Assembly (NCBI GenBank): GCA_964568395.1 | Contig: CAZMPN010000002.1 | Location: 103,259 to 167,258 of the forward strand | Length of the DNA stretch: 64,000 nucleotides | Reading direction: 5' to 3' | DNA from: UBA6016 sp964568395 | GTDB taxonomy: Bacteria > Campylobacterota > Campylobacteria > Campylobacterales > UBA6016 | Part shown: positions 52,852-61,211 of the stretch, one piece after another | Layout: each line of letters opens with the position of its first letter | How positions within the stretch are numbered: position 1 is the stretch's first letter | The notes under the pieces: model-generated | What the model was told of the DNA's origin: nothing | What the model saw: the letters and a program-made list of their open reading frames with translations, nothing else | The model's database searches: none | Made by a program: the position numbers and the translations under genes

Positions 52852-54204
52852 TTAATTTCGTGATATTACTTTTTTCTCAAATGCCTCTTTGAGGATGGAT
52901 TGCATTAGGGTTTCAGTGTTTGATTTTGATGCTTTGATTTGCTCTTCAAGCTCATCGCACATAGCAAAAAGATTTTCTATTTTTTCAACTATTGCTTTTT
53001 GTTCATCTAGTGGTGGCATTGGAAGAACCAATGGATTAATGTCAATATTGTTTACCTGTGGAATAACCCCTTCTTTACCCAAAGATGCTAAATTCACAGA
53101 TGAAAACCAATTAAAGATATATTCAAATTCAATGTTTTTCGGAATCGTTATGGACATTGTATTTGAGTCTATTAAAATTCGCACCTGAAGCACTTTTTTT
53201 TTCTTATTAGTTGCTATTGCACCACCTCTTTTTGGAAAAATAATACTATTCAATGGAATTAGGTCTTTTTCATACACCTCTGACGAATCAAAAAATACCG
53301 ATGAAGTAATAATTTCTGTTTTGTTTTCTTGAAGGTTCATATCGCCGACTTTTACATAAGGAATCTCGCCAGATTGACGGACGCTATACCCATACACATT
53401 GCCACTTCTGATTTCAATAAGACTACCAAGTCTGCACCAGCTCCAGCTTTCTGGAATATCAAATGGAATTTCGTCGGCTTTAATCTCAGGGAGAGGTTTT
53501 TCTTTTTTGATTTTGCCGTCTCGGACGAGCTTTTCTTTCTCGGCTTTGATTTTCTCCAGCAAAACAGAGGCTGGCTCTGCGGTTGGATTTTCTTCTCTCC
53601 ATTTGGCTGTCAGTTTGCCTTCTATCGCCTCTTGAAGTATAGATTGACGGAGTTTTTTGAGGATATTCAACTGATTGCTGATTTCACAGCTTAAAGTAGT
53701 GTTGATAGATTTTACATTCAAGAACTTCTCAATAAACGCTTTTTGTTCGCTTGGTGATGGCAGACTTATTTCTTGATTAAAGAATTTATCTTTTTGCAGT
53801 CTTATCCTCTGTGTAGTACCGTCGCTGCCTTTGCGACAAATATCATCAAACCAGCTTGTGGATGTTAATTCCAAAAAAAAGTGTTTATCGATAATGCTTG
53901 AATCAATCTCAAAATACCAAAAATCGTTTGTCACGATGGCACCGTCTAGTTCTTTTGGAACTATTCCGAAAGCTCCATTTCTGGCATCTATGCCCGAGAG
54001 TATAAAATCACCTTCTTTTACCTCAAACATTTTTGACTGTATTAGGCTGCCTTTTTTTATCTCTCTCAAAACCACACCCTTGTGGTTGAGCTTTACGGTT
54101 ACAAGCATATAGTCTTTTTCTGACGATAGCTCTACTGGTCGTTTTATTCTTTTTAGAAATTTTCCAATCTGAACTTTTCTATATAATTTTTCTACTCTGC
54201 TCAT
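52852..54204 (-). CDS. hsdS: Type I restriction-modification specificity subunit
   Basis: A 450-residue DNA-recognition subunit with two target-recognition domains (about 1-150 and 235-390), each followed by a helical spacer (LRQSILQEAIEGKLTAKWRE and LFAMCDELEEQIKASKSN). Both halves have the 'LPxxxEQKAIVEKI' motif (LPSPSEQKAFIEKF and MPPLDEQKAIVEKI). The gene starts 1 base after the Abi-like gene, so translation is probably coupled to it rather than to hsdM. Confidence 0.95.
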   Translation of the reverse strand: MSRVEKLYRKVQIGKFLKRIKRPVELSSEKDYMLVTVKLNHKGVVLREIKKGSLIQSKMFEVKEGDFILSGIDARNGAFGIVPKELDGAIVTNDFWYFEIDSSIIDKHFFLELTSTSWFDDICRKGSDGTTQRIRLQKDKFFNQEISLPSPSEQKAFIEKFLNVKSINTTLSCEISNQLNILKKLRQSILQEAIEGKLTAKWREENPTAEPASVLLEKIKAEKEKLVRDGKIKKEKPLPEIKADEIPFDIPESWSWCRLGSLIEIRSGNVYGYSVRQSGEIPYVKVGDMNLQENKTEIITSSVFFDSSEVYEKDLIPLNSIIFPKRGGAIATNKKKKVLQVRILIDSNTMSITIPKNIEFEYIFNWFSSVNLASLGKEGVIPQVNNIDINPLVLPMPPLDEQKAIVEKIENLFAMCDELEEQIKASKSNTETLMQSILKEAFEKKVISRN

Positions 54205-54205
54205 G

Positions 54206-54958
54206 CTAATAGTTGTACTTCAATTTTATGATTTTGTGCTCTGGGTCTATATTATTAACTGCATCATAGAGATTGTAGCCCAGATGCAAAAGTATAATCT
54301 CTATATGTTCTATCAAATCGCTTCTGTTGATTTTGACAGGGTTGTTGTGAAAAATATCATTTCTGGCATGCCTAATAGATATTATTTTTTGCAAAAAGGA
54401 GTTCTTGATTGATATTGCCTTTATAGGCTGCGACTTGTATTCTTTTTCCACAAAAAGCGGAGCGAAGTCACCCCAAAAAGTCTTGATAAGCCACTCCAAA
54501 TCTCCAAAAGACAATAAGTTAAATAGATCAAATGTCGTCGTATTTCCATCTATTGTAAAGTTCTTATTATTGGCTATTAGGATGATTTTGTCTTGTAATT
54601 TTTGATGATGCCTACTGGAAGGTGGTGCAAAAAACCAATCATCGCTATCTGGTGAGCTAAATTTATTTGATATGATTATTGCAGCTTTTGAGCGGATGGC
54701 TATCTCAAACAAGTGAATAAGCAAAAATAACGCTTGATGCTCTTTGATTTTGCGGTTGTATATGCCCATGATTAACTCAAAACGGTCACTCATCCCATAT
54801 TTTTTGATAACATGAGCGGCTTCCGTTGCTGACCCCATAAGATAATAGCTATGCAAAACACTAATCGATTTTTTTAGCTTTTGAATATCGTCTGCTGTTT
54901 TGTCGCTCGCATTAAGAATCTGGCAAACTTTGTCTAATATCAAATCTTCAAGATACAT
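54206..54958 (-). CDS. Abi-like HEPN protein (candidate RNase) inside the hsd operon
   Basis: A 250-residue helical protein of the abortive-infection (Abi-like) type: 'LFLLIHLFEIAIRSKAAIII' and 'DDWFF' in the middle, 'LFNLLSFGDLEWLIKTFWG', then IRHARNDIFHNNPVKINR. The last holds R199-x4-H204, the RNase motif of HEPN domains, so the protein is a likely RNA-cutting toxin. A structured RNA occupies the 129-base gap between hsdM and this gene. AAGG is 8 bases before the ATG and is partly buried in a leader hairpin. The stop is 1 base before hsdS. Confidence 0.82.
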   Translation of the reverse strand: MYLEDLILDKVCQILNASDKTADDIQKLKKSISVLHSYYLMGSATEAAHVIKKYGMSDRFELIMGIYNRKIKEHQALFLLIHLFEIAIRSKAAIIISNKFSSPDSDDWFFAPPSSRHHQKLQDKIILIANNKNFTIDGNTTTFDLFNLLSFGDLEWLIKTFWGDFAPLFVEKEYKSQPIKAISIKNSFLQKIISIRHARNDIFHNNPVKINRSDLIEHIEIILLHLGYNLYDAVNNIDPEHKIIKLKYNY

Positions 54959-54963
54959 TAAGG

Positions 54964-55064
54964 TTGCCTTTTATCCTACTTGTGGTAAGATAACGCAATT
55001 TAGGATCCCTAATCGCCATGAGTCGGCGAGTACCCGCAAGGGCTGGGAGCCTAGATCCTACCAC
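54964..55064 (-). ncRNA. Structured leader RNA of the Abi-like gene (abiF-RNA-like candidate)
   Basis: On the minus strand: P1 TAGGATC (55060-55054) pairs with GATCCTA (55007-55001). It closes P2 (CCC, TTGC loop, GGG; 55042-55033) and P3 (TCGCC, 7-base loop, GGCGA; 55029-55013), a three-way junction. P4 follows: TTATCTTAC (54993-54985) pairs with GTAGGATAA (54979-54971) around CACAA, flanked by TTGC / GCAA, which takes in the ribosome site AAGG. Alternatively GTGGTA (55064-55059) can pair with TACCAC (54987-54982), breaking P4: a possible switch. Structured 'abiF' RNAs beside Abi genes are known; homology here is inferred from position and fold. Confidence 0.6.
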
Positions 55065-55087
55065 TTCATCCAAACAAATCACAAAAC

Positions 55088-56515
55088 TCATATAAGTGCC
55101 GCCCTTAGCTTACTAAGCAGTTCATCGCTTTTAGCAAACGACTTATGCAGCATATCTAGTAGCTCAGTGGAAGAATATGTGTGCTCCTCTTCTTGTTTGT
55201 GCGGATTTTTGATGTCTAGGTTGTAGCCAGACGCTACAATATCCTCTATGCTTACCTTCCACGCTTGTTCATGTTCGCTTCTATTGCTCCACCACTGTGC
55301 TATCGGCTCAAACTCTTTTAGCTCTATTGATTTTGTTTTGCTGTATGCTTTTTGCCCCTCTGGAAGCTTGTGCTCGTAATACCATACCTCTTTTGTCGGC
55401 TTGCCTTTTTCAAAGAATAGTAGATTTGTTGCCACTGAAGCGTATGGCTGAAATACTGAATTTGGAAGCCTAACTATCGTATGTAGATTGCAGTCCTCTA
55501 GGAGCTTTTGACGAATTCTCTGCTTGACTCCATCGCCAGTAAGCGAGCCGTCTGGAAGCACTATGCCAGCCCGTCCGCCGTCTTTTAGGTATTGAATCAT
55601 AAGTATCAAAAACAAATCAGCAGACTCTTTGGTGCGATAATTCATAGGAAAGTTGGTCTCCATACCGTCGCTGACATTGCCGCCAAACGGTGGATTTGCC
55701 ACTATGACATCTACTTTGTCTTTGCCTGTTATCCCGTTATAGTCTTTTGAGAGAGCATCGTCATAGACTATGTTTGGCACCTCTACATCGTGAAGGATGA
55801 GATTTGTCAGAGCGAGCATATGAGGAAGAGGTTTTAATTCTATTCCTCTGATAGAGTTTTAGAGTGTTATCCGGTCATCTATGTTTTTGACTTCGGCTTT
55901 TCTGATATGCTCTATGGAAGAGGTCAAAAATCCACCAGTACCGCAAGCTGGGTCAAATACTATCTCGCCTAGCTTTGGATCTATCATCTGGACAATGAAC
56001 TGTGTAATAGCTCTCGGCGTATAAAACTCTCCGCTGTCGCCCGCACTTTGAAGCTCTTTTAGTATCGTCTCGTAAATATCGCCAAATAGATGTCTATCTT
56101 CTGAGCTGTTAAAATCTATCTCATTTAGCTTATTGATTACTTGCCTAATAATCGTGCCAGATTTCATATAGTTGTTGTTGCCTTCAAAGACCTCTTTGAT
56201 AAGCAAGGCTCGCTTATTGGTAGCGGCTGACGGCAGGTTTTTCAGCGTAGCAAAAAGCTTATTATTGACAAAATTTAAAAGCGGATCACCCGTCATGCCC
56301 TCACTATCGGATGCCCAATTTCTCCATTGAAGTTCTTTTGGAATAGGTGAGATGTAATTTTCATCCAATAATTCCATCTCTATATCTTTATCGTCAAAGA
56401 TTTTGAGAAAAATCATCCATCCTAGCTGCTCTATCCTCTGTGCATCGCCGTTGATGCCCTTATCGCCTCGCATAAGATTTCTGATTGTTTTGATGATACC
56501 GCCTATGTTTGCCAT
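55088..56515 (-). pseudogene. hsdM: Type I methyltransferase subunit HsdM with in-frame stop
   Basis: One continuous reading frame interrupted by a single TAA at 55861-55859 (codon 219). Upstream of it lie the helical N-terminal domain (LIRN-type start, 'GMIFLKIFDDK'-like segment) and the SAM motif FDPACGTGGFLTSSI. Downstream, in the same frame, come 'NSIRGIELKPLPHMLALTN' and the catalytic NPPFGG motif. Family sequences usually have Gln at this point, so CAA to TAA is the simplest explanation. It starts 3 bases after hsdR. Reinitiation at the ATG at 55819 could give a two-part enzyme. Confidence 0.9.
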
Positions 56516-56518
56516 AAA

Positions 56519-58903
56519 TTACGCTGCCTTATAAAGTTCTTTTTCTAATTCTGCTAAAGCTTCTAAATATTTATCTTTACCGCCGAATAGCTTGATAATC
56601 TCGACTGGAGAGCCAAACTTGTCAAACGGATTTACTTGAAGTATATTGAGACTTTCGATATTCTCTATACCCTCATCCGCATACTTATCCAACAATGCTT
56701 CCAATACCGCCCTTGCTTTGTCGCCATATTTTGTAAAGTAGTTTCTTTTTTTGACATTCTCTGCCCGCTCTTTTCTGGTAAGAGGCGGCTGGTCAAACGC
56801 TACATGGCATATGAGGTCAAATATATCCATATCTTTGCCGACTTGCTCTTTTAGCTCATCAACGAGTATCTCCTTGTCATAAAGCTCGTCTATTATTGCT
56901 TGCTTTTTATCGCTTGATTGCCATTTGGTCAAAAAGTCGTTAAGTGAGCTAAATTCTTTTTTGGCTTTTTGCCTTGTGTAGTCCTTGTAGCTTGTCGTAA
57001 CAAGCTCGCCAGCCTCGTTTCTATGCTGTATCCGCTCGTTTAGCACCGATACATCTACGCCATTAACATATATTTTTTCTCTTGGCTCTGGCTCTTCCTC
57101 TATTTCGCCACCATCTCGTATGTCTGGCGGTGGAAAATCTATCGGCTCTCCACTTTCTTCGTCTATAATCCCTACATCTTCCTGCTCTTCTTCAGCAGGG
57201 GATTCAATCTCTTCGTCTTCACCTATTTCTTTGATTCTAACAGGATCGCCATCAAAGTCTTTATCGGCAAATAAATCCGTAACATTTCTAAAATCCATAA
57301 TCGTAAAGTATGTTTTGCCGTACTCCTCGTTTATTCTAGTGCCCCGCCCTATGATTTGTTTGAATTCTGTCATCGAGGCGATATTGCTATCGAGAACTAT
57401 TAGCTTGCATGTTTGAGCATCAACGCCTGTAGTCATAAGCTTGGAAGTGGTGGCAATAACTGGATAAGTCTCTTGCGGAGCGATAAAGTTATCCAGTTCC
57501 CTTTTGCCTTCATCATTATCGCCAGTTATCTGCATAACATATTTTGCATTTTTGGCTACAAGGTCGGAATTGAGATTTGCCAAAGCACTTCGCATTCGGC
57601 TTGCGTGATCTATATCTATGCAAAACACTATCGTTTTATCAAACCTGCCGTGTTTATGCAAAAACTCGGTGACTTTTTTGGCTACAGCTTCGGTTCGCTC
57701 GTCTATAACTAGGTTTTTGTCAAAGTCTTTTGTATTATAGACTCTATGCTCTATCTCGTTTCCATTTTTATCAGTCTTGCCCTTTTCTGGCTCATAACCC
57801 TCTAGGTCTATATTTAGACCGATACGGATAACTTTATAAGGAGCCAAAAAGCCGTCGTCTATACCTTGTTTGAGAGAATATGTATAAACTGGGTCGCCGA
57901 AATATTCTATATTTGAGACTACTTTTGTCTCTTTAGGCGTAGCCGTAAGACCTATTTGTGTTGCATTTGTAAAATAATCAAGTATCTCCCGCCAAGAGCT
58001 ATCTTCTGCCGCACTTCCCCTATGTGCTTCGTCGATTACAATAAGGTCGAAAAACTCTCTGCTGAACTGTTTGTATGCGTCGCTATCTTCATTGTAATTC
58101 GTAAGCCCCTGATATAAAGCTAGATATACCTCAAATGACTTGTCTATCATCTTCTTTTTGATAATCGTCATTTTATCTTTGAAGTGCCTAAAATCGCCAC
58201 GCTTTGTCTGGTCAATCAAGGCGTTTCTATCTGCTAAAAACAGAATTCTCTTTTTAGTTCCGCTCTTCCATAGGCGATAGATTATTTGAAATGCGGTGTA
58301 TGTTTTGCCAGTGCCTGTTGCCATAACAAGCAAAATTCTGTTTTGCCCTTTGGCTATGGCTTCTACTGTTCTATTAACCGCTATTTGCTGGTAATATCTT
58401 GGATTTCTGGATGAACCGTCAAAATAGTAATCCTGAGAAGCTATTTGTTCTACTTCTGGTGTTTCTATGCCTTTATATTTTTTGTAAATTGCCCAAAGTT
58501 CGTCTGGTGACGGAAAGTTGTCAAGATCTATTTCTCGTTCTATATTGCCTTTTGATAAAGTTTTGTCATGCTCATAAAATCCATCTCCATTGCTGCTATA
58601 TACAACTGGAATATCAAGAATTCTGGCATACTCTATACCCTGCTGAATTCCATCCCTAACTGTATGTTTATTGTCTTTGGCTTCAATGATTGCAATCGGA
58701 ATATTTGGTTTGTAGTAGAGGATATAGTCGGCTCGTTTTGCTTTGCCTCTGACTGTTTTATTGCCTTTGACATAAATCTTACCGTCGGTAAATGAGACTT
58801 CTTCTCTGATTTGCGTTTCAATATTCCAACCAGCTTTTTTCAAGGCTGGCGTAATGAATTTTGTACAAATATCTCTTTCCGACAAATCTTTCTTTGAAGC
58901 CAT
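56519..58903 (-). CDS. hsdR: Type I restriction endonuclease/translocase subunit
   Basis: A 794-residue motor-nuclease. The N-terminal HSDR_N domain has the PD-(D/E)xK-type site (ADYILYYKPNIPIAIIEAKD, about residues 58-77). Two helicase domains follow: Walker A VMATGTGKTYTAF near 196, DEAH box VIDEAHRG near 288, and MTTGVDAQ and IIGRGTRINEEYGK in the second. An acidic linker (about 590-640) and a C-terminal EcoEI-type domain bind the methylase. It is complete and first in the operon. Cleavage needs HsdM and HsdS, and hsdM is interrupted. Upstream 58904-59061 is A+T-rich and probably holds the promoter. Confidence 0.95.
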   Translation of the reverse strand: MASKKDLSERDICTKFITPALKKAGWNIETQIREEVSFTDGKIYVKGNKTVRGKAKRADYILYYKPNIPIAIIEAKDNKHTVRDGIQQGIEYARILDIPVVYSSNGDGFYEHDKTLSKGNIEREIDLDNFPSPDELWAIYKKYKGIETPEVEQIASQDYYFDGSSRNPRYYQQIAVNRTVEAIAKGQNRILLVMATGTGKTYTAFQIIYRLWKSGTKKRILFLADRNALIDQTKRGDFRHFKDKMTIIKKKMIDKSFEVYLALYQGLTNYNEDSDAYKQFSREFFDLIVIDEAHRGSAAEDSSWREILDYFTNATQIGLTATPKETKVVSNIEYFGDPVYTYSLKQGIDDGFLAPYKVIRIGLNIDLEGYEPEKGKTDKNGNEIEHRVYNTKDFDKNLVIDERTEAVAKKVTEFLHKHGRFDKTIVFCIDIDHASRMRSALANLNSDLVAKNAKYVMQITGDNDEGKRELDNFIAPQETYPVIATTSKLMTTGVDAQTCKLIVLDSNIASMTEFKQIIGRGTRINEEYGKTYFTIMDFRNVTDLFADKDFDGDPVRIKEIGEDEEIESPAEEEQEDVGIIDEESGEPIDFPPPDIRDGGEIEEEPEPREKIYVNGVDVSVLNERIQHRNEAGELVTTSYKDYTRQKAKKEFSSLNDFLTKWQSSDKKQAIIDELYDKEILVDELKEQVGKDMDIFDLICHVAFDQPPLTRKERAENVKKRNYFTKYGDKARAVLEALLDKYADEGIENIESLNILQVNPFDKFGSPVEIIKLFGGKDKYLEALAELEKELYKAA

Positions 58904-59061
58904 AAAATCCTCTATTTACTGATTATGGATGATACGAGAGTAGCTTATAAATTTTATAATACTCACAAACCCCTTATATATTAGCTTTTTGCCACTTTTT
59001 AAAGCAAAATTTTTCTTCAATATTTTCTTCGTTTTTGCTACATTAATATGGAGTTACAGAT

Positions 59062-59652
59062 TTATTTCAAAGACCCTAAATATTTTTTGACTTCCTCTTC
59101 ATCAGCGAAGTCTAGTGCAGTTTTTCCGTCGTTATTTTTTATCTTCCAATCTATACCATTATCGACTAGGAGCTTCACAATATCTAACGGGGCGTAAGAT
59201 TTAGCGGCGTAATGTAAGACTGTATCACCATGCTCATCCACTTCATTTATATCCCCTATGTGCTCAAGTAGAATTTTTAGTTTTTCCGCATGTTCATCAT
59301 CGACTGCGGCAATTAAAAGTTCATATCCATACTCTTTAAAGTCTGTACCTTGTTTTATCAGGTAGTTGATAACATCGATGTTGCTTGCTTCAATCAACGG
59401 AATATTTCTTGTCCCAAGAGCTTCATTGACATTTGCACCTGCTTCGACCAAAACTTTGATAAGTTCTATGTCGCCAAGATAGCTTGCCCATACTAAAAGC
59501 GTTCTGCCCATACTCTCATCTGTATCATCACCACTGGCAATTGCTTCTTTTGCATTTTTTAGCAGCTCTTTTTTGTTTGTGTTCGCTTCTTCGTCATTCT
59601 CTATTTGAAGTATTCGCTCTACTTCAGCCCCAAGATTTTTTAGTTCAAACAT
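59062..59652 (-). CDS. Ankyrin-repeat protein
   Basis: A 196-residue acidic soluble protein with four or five ankyrin repeats (GRTLLVWASYLGDIELIKVL, then GDTVLHYAAKSYAPLDIVKLL, and DGKTALDFA). The start is ATG at 59652 because GGAG lies 7 bases before it; an upstream ATG at 59664 has no ribosome site. It is divergent from the Rep gene and lies upstream of hsdR in the same direction. Protein-protein binding is expected; the partner is unknown. Confidence 0.88.
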   Translation of the reverse strand: MFELKNLGAEVERILQIENDEEANTNKKELLKNAKEAIASGDDTDESMGRTLLVWASYLGDIELIKVLVEAGANVNEALGTRNIPLIEASNIDVINYLIKQGTDFKEYGYELLIAAVDDEHAEKLKILLEHIGDINEVDEHGDTVLHYAAKSYAPLDIVKLLVDNGIDWKIKNNDGKTALDFADEEEVKKYLGSLK

Positions 59653-59671
59653 TTTGGTCTCCATTTATTCA

Positions 59672-59711
59672 TAAAAAACAGGCTGTTGTTTTGCCAGACA
59701 ACCCCGCCTGT
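59672..59711 (-). terminator. Intrinsic terminator just upstream of the ankyrin gene
   Basis: On the minus strand ACAGGC and GCCTGT close a hairpin with an inner helix (GTTGT / ACAAC), followed at once by TTTTTT. It lies about 20 bases before the ankyrin start codon. It would end a transcript coming from 59712-60000 on the minus strand, such as a small RNA, or act as an attenuator for the ankyrin gene. Confidence 0.65.
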
Positions 59712-60002
59712 CATAGTGCTTTATTCTATCAAAAAAGCCTTTTTTGTTTATGGGCTATCTTCCTTCTTATTTATATCTTTTTCTATTTGTTTTTGTTGAT
59801 TAATTCCGCTTCGTTTTACTCAGCTTCATTTTCTTTTTTCCAGCTTCGCTGCCTAGTAATACTGTAAGAGCGTTTGAAATACCCACTTTTTTATTTTTTT
59901 AAAAAATCTTCAAAAATTTTTGCTTGTTTTTTCTGTTTTTGATTTTTCGCTCCTATAACAATCTAGAACAAATGAATATCTAAATCTCCCAAATCCTTTG
60001 AG
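59712..60002. other. A+T-rich intergenic region before rep
   Basis: No supported gene. It is very T-rich on the plus strand with poly-T and poly-A blocks near 59889-59925. Position next to the Rep gene makes it a candidate for the replication origin or for a minus-strand small RNA that ends at the terminator at 59672-59711. I see no clear iteron set. Confidence 0.35.
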
Positions 60003-60030
60003 GGCTTCTCCATCTTAACTTGGAGAAGCC
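60003..60030 (+). promoter_or_regulatory. Hairpin that buries the ribosome site of rep
   Basis: Perfect 10-base inverted repeat GGCTTCTCCA / TGGAGAAGCC with an 8-base loop. The right arm contains GGAG (60022-60025), 8 bases before the TTG start of rep at 60034. Folding would block translation initiation; as DNA it could also be an operator. Confidence 0.6.
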
Positions 60031-60033
60031 GCC

Positions 60034-61167
60034 TTGACAATCATAAATAACTATTACAACAACGATAAAGCATTAGCTGAGTTACTTATAAAATCTTTGC
60101 CATCCAAAATACATTGTGCGGATAACAAAACAGATGCTTTTGCATTGCCAGAAATGCCAACCATCAAAGCTCTTGAAAAACGATTTATCGCTTTTAATAG
60201 CCAAAGTCAAATCTCCATGATGATTTTTGATATAGATTCATTCGGTGGATGCACGGCAAAGGAACATTTTGGGGGCATTGATGGAATATTAGGATTTATC
60301 ACTGATAACATTGGATTTGAGCCTACATATATTTTGGAGACAGATAAAGGCTTTCACTTTGCATATCATCTTAAAAACCATGTATTTACTCATCAAGTAA
60401 ATGCTCTAAATTATCTAAGAGCAGTGAAACAAGTAATATCTGATATTCTAGGATGCGATAAAAATGCATCCTTACGAAATCACGGCATTTGGCGTAATCC
60501 ATTAAAACACGAATACTACTACTCAGGATGTATCAATTATGAACTTTCTGATTTTAAGCCTCTCTTGGAGCCTCGCACAAGAGCCTTCTCCGGCTCTTGT
60601 GCGTCTTATCCTGTTTTGGATGAAATAGTAAATGGAAAAAGAAACGACACTCTGTTTCGCTTGGCTATGCGTTTTGCAAAAGCTCAAATATTTTTATCTA
60701 TAGATGATATAGCAAGCTATATCTCTACGGTTAGTCAAAAATATTGTCAAGAGCCCTTGCCCCCTTCCGAAATAAATAGTATCGCTAAAAGCGTTTACAA
60801 ATATTGGCTCAATGATTCAATATATTTTGGAGCAAGAAAAAAAGAGGTATTTGAAGGAACTATGGAGTTTGAAAAAATCAACGGAGTTGATTTTGAAGAG
60901 TATAATAAAATAGTGAAGGAGCGGCAAAGAGCTTCTGCCGCTCGTACAAACTCCATAGTTTCAAAAGATGTTAAAACCGCCTCTCTCGCAAAAGCAAGAG
61001 AAGTAAAATCTCAAAAACTTCAAAATGAAATATCTACAAAGATACAAAAAGCGATAGAAGAGCTAAAAATCAATGGCAACAAAGTTAATGCTTCATCTAT
61101 CGCTAAATTATCCAATATAAATAGAAAAACGGTATCTAGGTATTTAAAAACACTCACGCCAGCATAA
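60034..61167 (+). CDS. Replication initiator/primase-like protein (Rep)
   Basis: A 377-residue protein like the ColE2-type replicase family. The N-terminal half has a primase-like fold (FDIDSFGG, 'YILETDKGFHFAYHL', 'ASLRNHGIWRNPLKH'). The middle has a PriCT-type helical domain (NDTLFRLAMRFAKAQ through 'LPPSEINSIAKSVYKYW'). The C-terminus has a helix-turn-helix (NASSIAKLSNINRKTVSRYL). Start is TTG with its ribosome site inside a hairpin. A perfect 12-base palindrome lies within the gene between the two domains. It would allow the excised element to replicate. Confidence 0.85.
   Translation: MTIINNYYNNDKALAELLIKSLPSKIHCADNKTDAFALPEMPTIKALEKRFIAFNSQSQISMMIFDIDSFGGCTAKEHFGGIDGILGFITDNIGFEPTYILETDKGFHFAYHLKNHVFTHQVNALNYLRAVKQVISDILGCDKNASLRNHGIWRNPLKHEYYYSGCINYELSDFKPLLEPRTRAFSGSCASYPVLDEIVNGKRNDTLFRLAMRFAKAQIFLSIDDIASYISTVSQKYCQEPLPPSEINSIAKSVYKYWLNDSIYFGARKKEVFEGTMEFEKINGVDFEEYNKIVKERQRASAARTNSIVSKDVKTASLAKAREVKSQKLQNEISTKIQKAIEELKINGNKVNASSIAKLSNINRKTVSRYLKTLTPA
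60574..60603. repeat. 12-base perfect inverted repeat inside rep
   Basis: CGCACAAGAGCC / GGCTCTTGTGCG with a 6-base loop. It encodes RTRAFSGSCA at the junction of the primase-like and PriCT-like regions. A second, 8-base palindrome (GAGCGGCA / TGCCGCTC) lies at 60919-60943. Confidence 0.7.
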
Positions 61168-61211
61168 CGCTGGCGGAAATTTTTCCGCCAAAGAGCCTAT
61201 TAAGAGGCTCT
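61157..61211. terminator. Cluster of overlapping hairpins between rep and ardA
   Basis: Three hairpins: CGCCAGC / GCTGGCG (61157-61175, holding the rep stop), TGGCGGAAA / TTTCCGCCA (61171-61190, T-run in both directions), and AGAGCCT / AGGCTCT (61192-61211, holding the ardA stop). The first two share bases and exclude each other. Together they act as a bidirectional terminator for converging genes. Confidence 0.75.

Noticed and set aside
55001..55064. Hammerhead or other self-cleaving ribozyme
   Set aside because: The junction was compared with the hammerhead core; CUGAUGA and GAAA are absent.
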